DNA from: Agriotes lineatus | Lineage: Eukaryota; Arthropoda; Insecta; Coleoptera; Elateridae | Reading direction: 5' to 3' | Assembly: GCA_940337035.1 (NCBI GenBank) | Contig: CALNHX010007760.1 | Coordinates: forward strand, 1 to 64,000 | Length of the DNA: 64,000 nucleotides | In this document: one piece after another, positions 32,177 through 42,169 of the stretch | Position numbering within the stretch: position 1 is the first letter of the stretch | How the letters are laid out: every line of letters starts with the position of its first letter | Notes under the pieces: model-generated | Told to the model about the DNA's origin: nothing | What the model saw: only the letters and a program-made list of their open reading frames with translations | The model's database searches: none | Program-made: the position numbers and the translations under genes

Positions 32177-32699
32177 TTATTTGGTGTTGCATGTGTAATT
32201 TACCGCAAATATCGAATATTTACCTAAGCTACGATTTTGCATGCTCAAATTATCGGCATTATGATTTTCATTTGTATAGCGCAGTGCATTGTCGCACATT
32301 TTCAAGTTAAATAAGCTATTTCAGACAATAGGAAAAATGTATCTAACTCTCAGAGCAGGACATGTACATATTTCCCATCGCCAAGGAGCATATTTTTGGT
32401 ATAATTTCTTTATTATATTAACGGCATGTACAACAGGTGGCGCTTTTAAGTAACAGGAATTTGTTTCTATATGTTTTCAGGTACATCTGTCTTAGACTAT
32501 CTCGAACGAGTCTCCTTCTTGTTTAGTTTAAGATTCGATTTCCCTTAAACGGGGTTTTCTGTGTAATAAGGTGTGGCAAATACATCCACCAGCTCAAACA
32601 CGTCGTTGAGCAGCCAATGGTGTACGTGGACAACCTGGACTTACAATTTACGATACTACTGAAGCTGAAATAATACACAATGGAATGTGACAAAAATTG
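32177..32699. other. AT-rich DNA, no gene seen
   Basis: No recognised repeat. It could include the decayed N-terminal part of the piggyBac relic that follows. Confidence 0.3.
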
Positions 32700-33350
32700 T
32701 AAAACATTATGTACAGCGGAATTGCAGGCCTTTTTAGGAATTCTTATTCAAAGTTGAGTTATGTAAGCATAATACTGAAATAGTAAAGTGATCCGTCTTT
32801 ACCATAGGCATTTCAGCGATTTCTCCCTATTCATGACAAAATTATAAGAGACAAAAGAAGGATCCAATGTGTTCTGTGAAATTGAAGGCAAGCTTCTATT
32901 CCTGACTAATATATCACCGTTTATGAAGAGCTCGCAACTTTTCGAGGAAAATGGTGTACATAACGTCGAAGCCATAACAATGTGGAATGAAAATTTGGGC
33001 TGTTTGCTGCTCTGAAACACATGTCTACAACCTTCAAGTGTACTTTTGCAAAAATTTAAATGGGGTTTAGGAAATTAACCAAAGTGCTACTGTTGCAACG
33101 CTCTTGGTCGCTTTACTGTACGGTAGCTATCGCGGTATTACAACGGACAACTTTTTACGGACTGTATAAATCAGAAGAGCTGCTGAACCACAAAGTGATA
33201 GTTCTAGGAACTATGTGCAAAGGTAAGTGTGATTGTCCATGTTGTTTCACCATTTCCAAAGGGAAGAACACATTATACGTTCCGAAGAAAAACAGATATG
33301 TGGTTTTGCTATCGTTAAAGTCAGGTAATACTAGATTATAACGCTAAAAA
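32700..33350 (+). pseudogene. piggyBac-family transposase relic
   Basis: Scattered across the three + strand frames are piggyBac transposase blocks in the correct order: 'LQAFLGILIQS' (about 32725), 'FQRFLPIHDKIIRDKRR' (about 32810-32860), 'YEELATFRGKW' (about 32920-32955, cf. the family's DE-L-x-x-FRG block), 'KFGLFAALKH' (about 32990), 'LLNHKVIVLGTM' (about 33180-33215, after the D-N-F catalytic block near 33147) and 'YVPKKNRYVVLLSLKSGNTR' (about 33275-33335). There are many frameshifts and stops. TTAA-bounded ends were not located. Confidence 0.6.
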
Positions 33351-34199
33351 AGGAAATTTGATAATTTGCACCAAGTGGTAAGTAGATACTTCTTTGCTCG
33401 TGATAATAGTACATAGCCGCCGATGGTATTTTTGCAATATCTTTGACAGATATTCTATCAGTTATTCCTGAACAATTTGAAAATCTTGATACCAAACTGT
33501 TGATAAATTTTAGAAGTTGTCACGAAACTACATTGTCACATTCGACAGCCGGCTAGCTACAGTAGAGACGGCTAGGGTTACGACACAAAGTAAGAAATTA
33601 ACTAAAATTTGTAAGGGCATCTTTCTTTCTTTCTTTATTATCCCGTCGACATCCATCATTGAATATAGGCCTCCCCTGTTGACTTCCATAGATATAGGGC
33701 CTCCATTGTTGTACTTCTTTATTCCAACGCCCATCGACTTGACGCATGGTGTGACCGGCCCACCTCCATTTTAACGAAGCTACTTCTTCCTTTATATCTC
33801 TTAACTTTGTCTTGTTTCTGATATCCACATTCAGTATTTTATAGCTTAGCTTAATATTTAACATCTGTCGTTTCATAGCTCTTTGAGTCTTTGCTAGTTT
33901 TTCTAATAAAGTTTTTGTTAGGGGCCATGTCTGAGCAGCGTAGGATAATACCGGTAACACACATTGATTGAAGACCGCACTCTTAATTTTAGGGATATTT
34001 TTTGGTCTTTGAGAATTTTGCTTTGTTTGCCAACCATGCTCACCGTATACGTATACGTATTTCCGATCCTTGGCTTGATTTGTTGCATTTAATCACCTGT
34101 CTTAAGTATATGTATTTATCAACATATTCTATAATATGATTGACAATTACAACATTTCTGTTCTCTTCTGGATTTGTGATTATGTTAGTTTTGGTCTAT

Positions 34200-34999
34200 T
34201 TAGTTTTTTAAACCAACTTTCTCGGATTCAATTTTGATTTTTTCTAACATTTGATGCAAGTCCTCAAAATTATCGGTTATTACGACAACGTCGTCAGCAT
34301 ATCTTAGATGGTTGAGCATCTTCCCATGGATGTTTATTCCTTTTAGGGCCCATTGAAGGTGTTTAAATATATCTTCTTGTGCTGTTATAAATAGTTTTGG
34401 GCTCATTAAGTCCCCTTGCCTTACTCCACGTTTTATTTGAATTGGTTGTGTATCTTCGTGTAGTTGAACAACTATTGTTGCTTGTTGGTAGATAGATTTT
34501 ATTAGTTGTGTGTATTTATGGTCTATTCTTCTGTATTGTAAAGCTTTTTCAATTAACCATAATTCCGGACTGTTAAAAGCTTTCTCATAGTCGATGAAAG
34601 CTAGATATAAGGGGAGGTTATATTCCGTTGACTTTTCTATAAGGGTTTTTATTGTTAGTATATGGTCGCAAGTGCTATAATTTTTCCTGAATCCCGCTTG
34701 CTCAACGGGTTGGTGGAGTTCTAATTTATTCTCCATTCTGTTTATAATCATCTTTGTTAATAATTTATAGAGTTGTGAAGCAAAGATATTGGTCTGTACT
34801 TTTGTAAATTACTTTTACCACCCTTTTTATATAGTGAGACTATTAACGATTTGTTCCAGTCTGCTGGAATTTCCATTTCAGTTAGACATTTATTTATGAG
34901 TGTTTTTAATGTTTTTATTGTTGTTATGCCGCCTTCTTTTAAGAGTTCTGGAAGTATTCCATCTAGTGATGGGCATAACCGGACAATTTTCATAACCAA
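34200..34999 (-). pseudogene. RTE-LINE reverse transcriptase core
   Basis: Two open segments, 34757-34999 and 34200-34751, hold the finger and palm blocks of RT including the catalytic Y-A-D-D. They are broken by a frame change near 34755 and by the hAT insertion at 34964, so the frame is interrupted straight after 'SLDG'. The remainder (endonuclease end and linker) continues at 35949-36671. Confidence 0.85.
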
Positions 35000-35940
35000 A
35001 TTATTTGCATTCGAATCATATTAATAACCGATTGATTATTTGAATAATCATTCGAATCAATTTTGGCTCTCGATTCGTTTCGACTAAGTCAGCCGGTTTG
35101 CCGGTTGGCGGTTCACCGGTATCTGCATCGGCATCGTAACTTGCAGATAGCAGAGGAACTCAGTTAATCGTTAATTATAATAATTGTATAAATGATTTTT
35201 ATTTGATTTCTAAGGAGTTTAAACCATTGAGAATAGCTATATGAATACTAATCATAAAGAAATTATAAATATGCGAATACAAAGTATCTATTGAATCTAT
35301 TTTTAGTTCCTAAAATTCTGTAGTAGGCACCCTTCCCTTTTCGCTTGCACATCATACCGGTATATTTTAGAATCCATAATTTATCTACGTTCAGCCTTCC
35401 GCGGTTCTAAGGACGCACACTTAAAATTTTCAACATCGAAATCCACTTCTTGTCCCGACTGCTCCGTTATTAAAAATTAAATATAAATCTGTTACGAAAT
35501 TGGAAAATCTTATTTCGCTTTCTGTTTATCCCTTATTAGGCATAATCAACCGCGTTTTGAAGCAAAAATTTAAGCCGTTATAAATTAATACCAACACAGC
35601 TTCGGCAAATCTCATACTCAGCAGAACGTTATCTTTAATAGGAACGGCCCCATAAATTTAACTCGTCGACTGGGAGTCTCAAATGTCTTAATAACATCTA
35701 CAAGCAGCCGCGAGCCTCACTTGGGTCAATCAAGTACATACGTAGAAAAGGTTATATGAGTTATGAACGACGTATTATTTACAGAATTTAGATCACTCGC
35801 AGGTCGCTGAGACGCGGCACGTAGTACGTATCAGGATGAGGTTATTTTTCATCCGAATACTTGGAACGAAAACCGAGTTACACAGGTTATTTCAATAACC
35901 GGATAACCGGTTATTTTTGATTCGAATAAGCCCATCACTA
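34964..35940. mobile_element. Non-autonomous hAT transposon (977 bp) inside the RTE LINE
   Basis: Ends are the inverted repeats 'tagtgatgggc' (34964) and 'gcccatcacta' (ending 35940). They are flanked by 8-bp near-identical duplications, 'attccatc' (34956-34963) and 'atttcatc' (35941-35948). Subterminal 'ataacc' and 'attcgaa' motifs recur at both ends, as in hAT elements whose transposase binds repeated subterminal sites. No transposase ORF is visible. It splits the RTE RT between recognisable blocks, which confirms it as a later insertion. Confidence 0.85.
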
Positions 35941-37359
35941 ATTTCATCACTCCCGGGCGCTTTGTTGCGTTTTACGTTTTTTCTATTGGCTAGTATTTTC
36001 TCTTTAGTTATATCTGGCATTTCTTCCGAGTTTACGTTTGTGATCTTTGTTTTTAGTTGTTCTTTGATGTTTTAAGGTATCGCATGTTTCTGTTTGTACA
36101 AGTCTTCGTAAAAGTACTCGGTTACCTTTAGTATCCCACCGCGGTTTCTTATTTCTCTGCCATTGTTGTTTTATTATTTCTACCTATATTTCTATTTTCT
36201 TCAATGACTTCTTCAATCATCTCTTCAATCTGGTTTCTTTTATCTTCCCGGATCCATTTTTCAGCGTTTTATTGATTTCTGTGTATTCTATTGTTCCTTG
36301 TTTTCCTTGTCTCAGTAGCTCTCTCCTTTTTCGAACAATGTTTTTGTTCACGTACTCCATTCTTTGTCCTTTTTTCTTGTTGCTTTTGCCACTTTTTGGC
36401 CTGCGTCTAGCATTGCGGTGTTTATAATTTCGTTTAAGTCATTTATGCTTTTGCTATTGAGATCAGGTGCTTCCGTTTTATTTATATACTGTTTCAATTC
36501 TGGCTCATATTCGAAACTCTTCGTTTTTAGAATTTTTCTATCTATTTGAGGTATTCTTTTTCTGATTGTTTTCGTTCTTTCCCTTTTTGTGTCTATCTCT
36601 ACCTTCGCTCTGACTATCCTATGGTCACTTCCTGCTTTTATACTGTTTAATACCGATACATCTTTGATCATGTGTTTATTGGTTGATAAAATGTAGTCTA
36701 TTTAATTTGTCGTTTTCTTATTTGGGGAGATCCATGTCCATTTTCTATATGTATTTTTTCTAGAAAAAGGAGTTCATTGCGTATAATCTGTGTTGTTCTA
36801 GAAATTGCATTAGTATTTGACCTCGTTCATTTCTTTCCCCCATTCCAAATTTGCCAATTTTTTCTTCACTTGGTTCTAGCTTTTTGCCCAATTTTGCGTT
36901 CCTCAATTACTAGAGTATACCGGCAGGGATTTCTTTGTATTGCTGTTGTTAGTTCTTCATAAAAGTTTTCTACTTCTTCGTCTTCGTATGCTGACGTAGG
37001 AACATAGACTTGAATAATCTTAAGATAGCAAAGCTTTGATATTTGTATATTGACGTAGCATACTCGGTTTGAGATTGTATCGAAAACTTTTACATCTGAC
37101 GCTCGCTTTTTATGTATTATAAAACCTACTCCTCATGTATTGTCCTCATCTTCTGATACTCCTTTGTAGTATACGGTATTTCCTGAATGTAATGTTTTTT
37201 GTTTTTTAAATGGACGAGGGGAAATCTTCAAAAGACTACCCTTTCTGGGTAGTGCCGGATTTCTACCGACTAAAACCCCTCCTCCTCTCCTCGCAGTCTC
37301 CCCGGAACCGCTTACGCATACGTCGGGGAGGTGCTCTCTCATTCTGCCTTTATCTACAT

Positions 37360-39412
37360 CTATTCTTCTTGTCTAGTTCGCTCGTCCTCTAGCTTCCGTT
37401 TCATGATCACCGAAATAAGTTTTTCGATTATGCTCCACTTCTGCTCCGACTCCAGCATTTGAGCTATTATTGTATCTGGGTTTATGTTGACTCCTAGTAG
37501 AGCAGTGCATCTATTTCTATCTTCAGTCCATCTCCCACAGTAGAATACCGTGTGTTCCGCGCTGTCTGACTCGTCGCAGTACATACAAGTGTCTGTTGTA
37601 GCGCGACCTATTCCTTGTAGGTAGTTGCCGAAGCAGCCGTGGCCCGACAAAACTTGAGTCATGTAATGTCCCACCTCTCCGTGTTCCCGTAGTAACCAAG
37701 GTTCGATTAACGGGATCAGTCTCTTTGTCCAGCGGCCTTTCTGCGATTCATCCCAGATCTTCTGCCAATTGTTTATCAGCCGTTGTCTAGCTATTTGCTT
37801 ACTTTCTCCATAGTACATTTCCTTCCTCTCTGTAGCCAGGAGTTCTAATGGTAGTGTACCTGCTATAACCCGCACCGCGTCAGCCGAGATTGTTCTATAG
37901 GCGGCGGATATCCTTATTGCCGCCTGTCTTTGGACTCGTATTATTCTCGCCCTGGTTCTTTGAACCTTTAATGCATTTTCCCATATTGGTGCTGCGTATA
38001 ATACTATTGAATTTGCCACCGAGCATAGTGTAAGTCTTTTGCTAGATCTAGGGCCGTCTATGTTTGGCATAAGCCGTGCTAATGTTGACACCGTTTCCAT
38101 CGCTCTTCTGGCGCTGATATCTATGTGGGTGGCGAAGGTCATTCTCCTATCCAGCCAGACCCCCAAATACTTTATGGCCGGTTTGGGTTTGATTTCGGCT
38201 CCTTGAACGTGAAATGTTATTCCCTCTACTTTTCGCCGTCTTGTCAGGAGCACGGCCTCGGTCTTATGAGGTGCCAGCTTAAGCTTTCTACTCTCAAGCC
38301 ATACACGAACGTCTTCTATGGTCGTATTCGCTTTGTAGATTAGCTCTGTATCTTCCTTGTCCGTGACCACAATGGCCAGATCATCCGCATAGGCTATTGT
38401 CATAACTCCCTCCGGTAACACAAGCCTGAGTATGTCATCATAGAGGACATTCCACAAAATAGGGCCGATCACCGAGCCCTGAGGTACACCACTGGTAATA
38501 TCTCTCTCCCTAGTGTCTTGCCTTGCCTTTATTATTATTTTTCTGTTGTCCAGATAGCTACTAATTATTTCTATTATATATCTTGCTATTCCTTTCTTTT
38601 CTAGGGCTCTTAGTATATATTTCCACGAGGCCGAGTTAAACGCATTCTTGATATCTAGCGTTATGACTGCGCAGATTGGTTTGACTTTACCCGGGCGATG
38701 TGCTGCTTCCTGTGCAATTTCCATCACTTTTTGTAAAGCATGGATTGTTGAACGGCCTTCTCTAAATCCATATTGATTTTCTGACAGTCCTCCACATTTA
38801 TCGATCTCACTCTTCAGCCTGATAGCTATCAACTGTTCAAGCAGTTTTCCCATTGTGTCTAGCAAGCAGATCGGCCTATACGACGAAGCCTCTTCTACTG
38901 GTTTATTTCCTTTCCGAAGTAGGATCAGTTCGGCTTTACGCCATATTTCAGGGTATCTGCCAGATTGAAGAATTCCATTCATAACCCGAAGTACAAATTC
39001 CGTTTGCAATTTTGCCACTGCTTTTGTAATTTCCGGGGGGATTCTGTCTGGGCCTGGAGCTTTCCTACTATTTAATTTCTCGCTCGCGATTTGTAGTTCC
39101 TCGTTCGAGAAGAGATCGAAGTGTTCTGGAGCTAGCCTTTGCCGTTCGAATTCATTATGCTTGGGGAAGAGAATTTCTGAAATCTCCCAGGCTCTCTCGA
39201 TAGACATATCCATGACTGGTGGTGTTACTCGTAAGCGTTTTGTCACAATTCTGTACCCTTCCCCCCATACACTTTGATCGATTTCTTTGCACAGTTGTAT
39301 CCATTTATTTTTTTTTGCGGTCTTAATCTCGTTTGATAACTTTTTTTTGGCTTTCCTGTATCTTTCCCGGGCAATTTCTCTTTCTTCGATCTGCGTTAAC
39401 CGGTTTTTTTCT
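37360..39412 (-). CDS. R1-clade LINE ORF2, reverse transcriptase and C-terminal zinc-finger part
   Basis: This protein copies element RNA at the nicked target. The frame is open from about 39412 to the stop at 37360. RT blocks: 'RKAPGPDRIPPEI', 'YRPICLLDTMGKLLEQLI', 'QYGFREGRSTIHAL', 'AVITLDIKNAFNSASW', 'SGVPQGSVIGPILWNVLYDD', the catalytic 'AYADDLAIVV', then 'KYLGVWLDRRMTF'. The C-terminus has 'YMTQVLSGHGCFGNYL' and the Cys/His motif C-x2-C-x8-H-x4-C ('CMYCDESDSAEHTVFYC'), characteristic of R1-clade ORF2. All catalytic residues are present. Together with the endonuclease frame the protein would be about 976 residues if the single-base shift near 39404 were absent. Confidence 0.92.
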
Positions 39413-40291
39413 CTGGAATAGACGTCTTTGTTTGATGCAGTTGCACCTTAGATTAGCTATTTCCTCATTCCACCAGTAACACTGCCGTCTCCTAGAGTTT
39501 TTGCTCCTGTTCGGCATAGAGGCGTTGCAGGCTTTAATTGTAATCGTCATTAGTGATTGGACTGTTGGTTCTGGATTATTGCCGATCTCTTCTTGCAGCG
39601 TCGACTCAAACTTTGCTTGGTCTAGTTTATTTACTATCCAGCCGGTGGGGCTGGGTATCTTGGATTTTCCTAGACCGTCCAGTTGATCAAACACTATGTA
39701 TTGATGGTCACTTAGTGTTTCTTCATCCGTTACCTTCCATTCTACTATCTTTCTTGCTATGCCATTTGTTGCCAACGTTAAATCGAGTGTAGAGCCGTAA
39801 TCTCCTCTTTTAAACGTTGCAATTCCCGGTTCGTTTATGATCACCAAATCGTGTTCGGCTACCCATTCTCTAAGTAATACTCCTCGCTCATCCTCTTTAA
39901 CTCTTCCCCACTCTGGGGCTTTCGCATTGAAGTCGCCCGCTATAATGGCTTCTTTCGATGAACTAGCTATAGTTAACCCTAATTCGTAGAGTCTTTTCTC
40001 ATACTCCTCTAAGCTGCTATTTGGGGAAAAATAACAACTGTATATGCGGGTGTCTGGTAGATCGATCCATACGAATCCATTGCCTTTTCCCTTGTCGAGT
40101 ACCGTTATTTCGCTTTTTACTTTAATGGCAACGTCAGGTTTGTCGTCGGTTACCCATCCCGGACCGCTTAGGCAGTTCCCATTTATTTCGCTCATAATTA
40201 ATATGTCGGTCTGGAGCTCGGTAGCAGTAGCATATAGGAGGTAATGGGCAGCGCGACATCTGTTTAAATTAATTTGGAGGTACTTAATCAT
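39323..40291 (-). CDS. R1-clade LINE ORF2, apurinic/apyrimidinic-type endonuclease
   Basis: The N-terminal half of ORF2, which nicks target DNA. From ATG 40291 it reads 'QINLNRCRAAHYLLYATA' (family N-terminus), 'DILIMSEI' (metal-binding Glu), 'IIAGDFNAKAPEWG' (D-x-N motif) and 'EETLSDHQYIVF' (catalytic S-D-H). The open frame runs to 39323, but homology leaves it at about 39410, where an extra A in a homopolymer shifts translation; the last 29 codons are out of frame. The ATG overlaps the end of ORF1. Confidence 0.9.
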   Translation of the reverse strand: MIKYLQINLNRCRAAHYLLYATATELQTDILIMSEINGNCLSGPGWVTDDKPDVAIKVKSEITVLDKGKGNGFVWIDLPDTRIYSCYFSPNSSLEEYEKRLYELGLTIASSSKEAIIAGDFNAKAPEWGRVKEDERGVLLREWVAEHDLVIINEPGIATFKRGDYGSTLDLTLATNGIARKIVEWKVTDEETLSDHQYIVFDQLDGLGKSKIPSPTGWIVNKLDQAKFESTLQEEIGNNPEPTVQSLMTITIKACNASMPNRSKNSRRRQCYWWNEEIANLRCNCIKQRRLFQRKKPVNADRRKRNCPGKIQESQKKVIKRD

Positions 40292-40440
40292 TATGATATC
40301 TGTGTTCCTTAGTGGCCTCCGTCCACTCCCTTCTATATATAGGACATTTCAGGCAACCTGACCTAGTATAATCAATTCTTGCAAGCTTAACTTTAGTAAA
40401 AGGTTGATGCCCTAGATTAGCAAATCACCATCATAACGGT
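40284..40440 (-). pseudogene. R1-clade LINE ORF1, C-terminal remnant
   Basis: The last ~35 codons of ORF1, ending at TAA 40284-40286. They include 'GCLKCPIYR', a C-x2-C remnant of the zinc-knuckle region, preceded by 'NLGHQPF', which looks like the H-x4 part of the previous knuckle. An in-frame TGA and a probable shift occur near 40425. The rest of ORF1 is missing, as in 5' truncation. Confidence 0.65.
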
Positions 40441-40940
40441 GCTTTATGTGTATTGCTTGAAACATTCCCTTCAAAGCCTCTCTAGTTGACATTGCAAATT
40501 AGAGTGGAAACAATGTTGGCTTCAGCACAATCCTGCTTCACTCCTTCGTACAATTAATATATCGTTGATAGATATTTTGGTGTATAGCCTATCTTTCTGA
40601 CTGCTATCCAGAGGGCTTCCATAAACATATTCTACCGAAGGCCTTCTATAAGTCAATAAAGCACATATACAGTGACTGTTACTGTCCACACCCTTCTCTT
40701 CCAGTTGGTGTATGTTAGAACTTGTATCCACATTGCCACGAGAAGATCACAAACCACAGAGTGAGAGATACGAGTTGCAGTCAGAGCGATCGCTCTTTCT
40801 CTTGTAGATACTGCAGACAATTAACACCATAACTCTTCAAGTCCAGTTTTTTCCTGCCAGATTTTGCATATTAGCTGGCGAAGGTGGATTAGCAGTACCT
40901 CTTTGTCGTTCGTAAGTATTTCTGCAGGGACACTATTGTT
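40440..40940 (-). pseudogene. Fragment of another LINE reverse transcriptase
   Basis: Reading the - strand across frames gives ordered RT blocks: 'PAEILTNDKEVLL', 'LRQLICKIWQE' (about 40920-40840), then 'KAFGRICLWK' (about 40640), 'HQNIYQRYINCTKE' and 'VLKPTLFPL.FAMSTREAL' (about 40510-40450). Stops and frameshifts are frequent. The style (finger and early palm, VKQGCVLAPTLF-like block) differs from both the RTE and R1 elements nearby. It ends at the 5' boundary of the R1-clade LINE. Confidence 0.55.
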
Positions 40941-42169
40941 CCTGTGTTACGTTTATATATAGTAACGTTTTAGCCTTTTTAGATTGCCCCGCGTCCTTTA
41001 TGCGTTTTGGACACCCCTGTCTGAACGCTGTAATTCTAGAATAGTGAAGTGGTTTGGGTCGTCCTTGAAGTGCCGACCTCGGATTATATCTCCATTGCCA
41101 TGCATTTCTTGGCCAATTGCTCGAGTTGCCGCTGCACCTGCAGCAACGATATGTTTTTGTTTTTGCCTTGTCTCGCTCCAGCCTGCTTTGAACTTTCTCT
41201 CTCTCTCCCTTTCTCTGCTTGCATTTCAAGCTATTTGCACTCACAAACATTCGCTTCCGACATTGGCCTAATTTTCAGGCCGCTTATTAGCGATTTGCTT
41301 GGACAAAATTGTGTCTGGTTTTGGTGTTCACTTGCATACCGCGAGGTCGTATTTGTCGAACATTATTGGGTTTGGTTTGCCCAAGCCGTTAGTGAGTGAT
41401 CGATTCAAACAACGCTGCAGTTTGAATTCCAAAGCTGGAAACTTTTAGGTAATTGGCTGCTTTCACCTTATCATTCTCAGTTCTCAGTTTTTGGGAGTCG
41501 ATCTTGACACCGTAAAATTTGGAATCTGTTAGCTGGTATTAGCTGCCTAATTGACAGTTCTTACTGAGCTTTCCCGTCCTCATTGCCAAGAGTTTCTATT
41601 ACAGCCCCCTTCGGTTTTTCAAAACTCCCTGTTACGGGGCCCGCTTCTGTTTCAGTATATATTAAAATTGTCGGCTGCACTTTGTTTGGTCAACGCCGCC
41701 TTGAGGTTCTGGGAGTATTAATACACGATATCGTGTCAAGCAAGGTAAAACGAATTTGCATAATTGTTCTTGCTCTGCAAACTTAAAGCTATCGAATTCT
41801 TTGGCGTTCCTTTAAAGTTTACGTGACTCTTCTAATATCGTTCCGTGCTTTATCTATGTCTACTCGTACTTTAAAACGTTAGATGGCTGGTCACTTTTCC
41901 TACTTAGCAGAGCCACAGTACAAGTGTATCAACTGAGGGTAGGAGTAAGTTCAAAATTGTTCTCATCTAACCAATCACGATGTTTTATTTTTGCGAACCC
42001 CACAACATTCTTCGATATGTTATTCAGATTGGAAGAGAATTGGGTCCACTGGTCGGCGATTGTTTTTTGATCATTCACTTCTATTCAGTTCCACAAGTAA
42101 GTGAAAATATTATACAGAAAGAAATTAGTCCAGTTCTGATTAATAGACGTACGGACTGGTAGACATATC
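40941..42169. other. Unassigned DNA, pyrimidine-rich in part
   Basis: No domain recognised. A CT-rich patch ('tctctctctctccctttctc') lies at about 41189-41212. Frames at 40933-41250 (-), 41049-41399 (+) and 41980-42162 (+) have no family features. The stretch 41980-42160 directly precedes the Jockey relic and may include its decayed 5' part. Confidence 0.3.

Larger units (their letters stand above)
33600..37194 (-). mobile_element. RTE-type LINE relic, interrupted by a hAT transposon
   Basis: A non-LTR retrotransposon on the - strand. The endonuclease part (37194-36600) reads 'GVGFIIHKKRASDVKV', 'LKIIQVYVPTSAYEDEEVE' and ends 'SIKAGSDHRIVRAKV'. After a linker, RT follows with 'SLDGILPELLKEGG', 'YRPISLLHNS', 'EQAGFRKNYSTCDHI', 'FIDYEKAFNS', 'RGVRQGDLMSPKLF' and the catalytic 'LRYADDVVVI' (about 34290). 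The C-terminal part (33960-33600) reads 'LRDIKEEVASLKWRWAGH'. The element ends near a (GAAA)n tract at about 33622-33640, typical of RTE 3' ends. Stops and frameshifts occur throughout. The 5' end is cut at 37194, where the R1-clade LINE abuts. Confidence 0.85.
37195..40440 (-). mobile_element. R1-clade LINE, 5'-truncated but nearly intact in ORF2
   Basis: A - strand non-LTR element: the end of ORF1 (40284-40440), ORF2 with endonuclease (39323-40291) and RT (37360-39412), a 3' UTR of about 160 bp with a small hairpin ('actaccctttctgggtagt', about 37235-37253), and an A-rich tail (on the + strand the T-rich 37195-37207). ORF1 stop and ORF2 start overlap by 8 bases, as usual in this clade. The only visible lesion in ORF2 is one extra base in an A7 run (39404-39410 on the + strand). 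It abuts RTE sequence at its 3' side and an unrelated LINE fragment at its 5' side. Confidence 0.9.
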
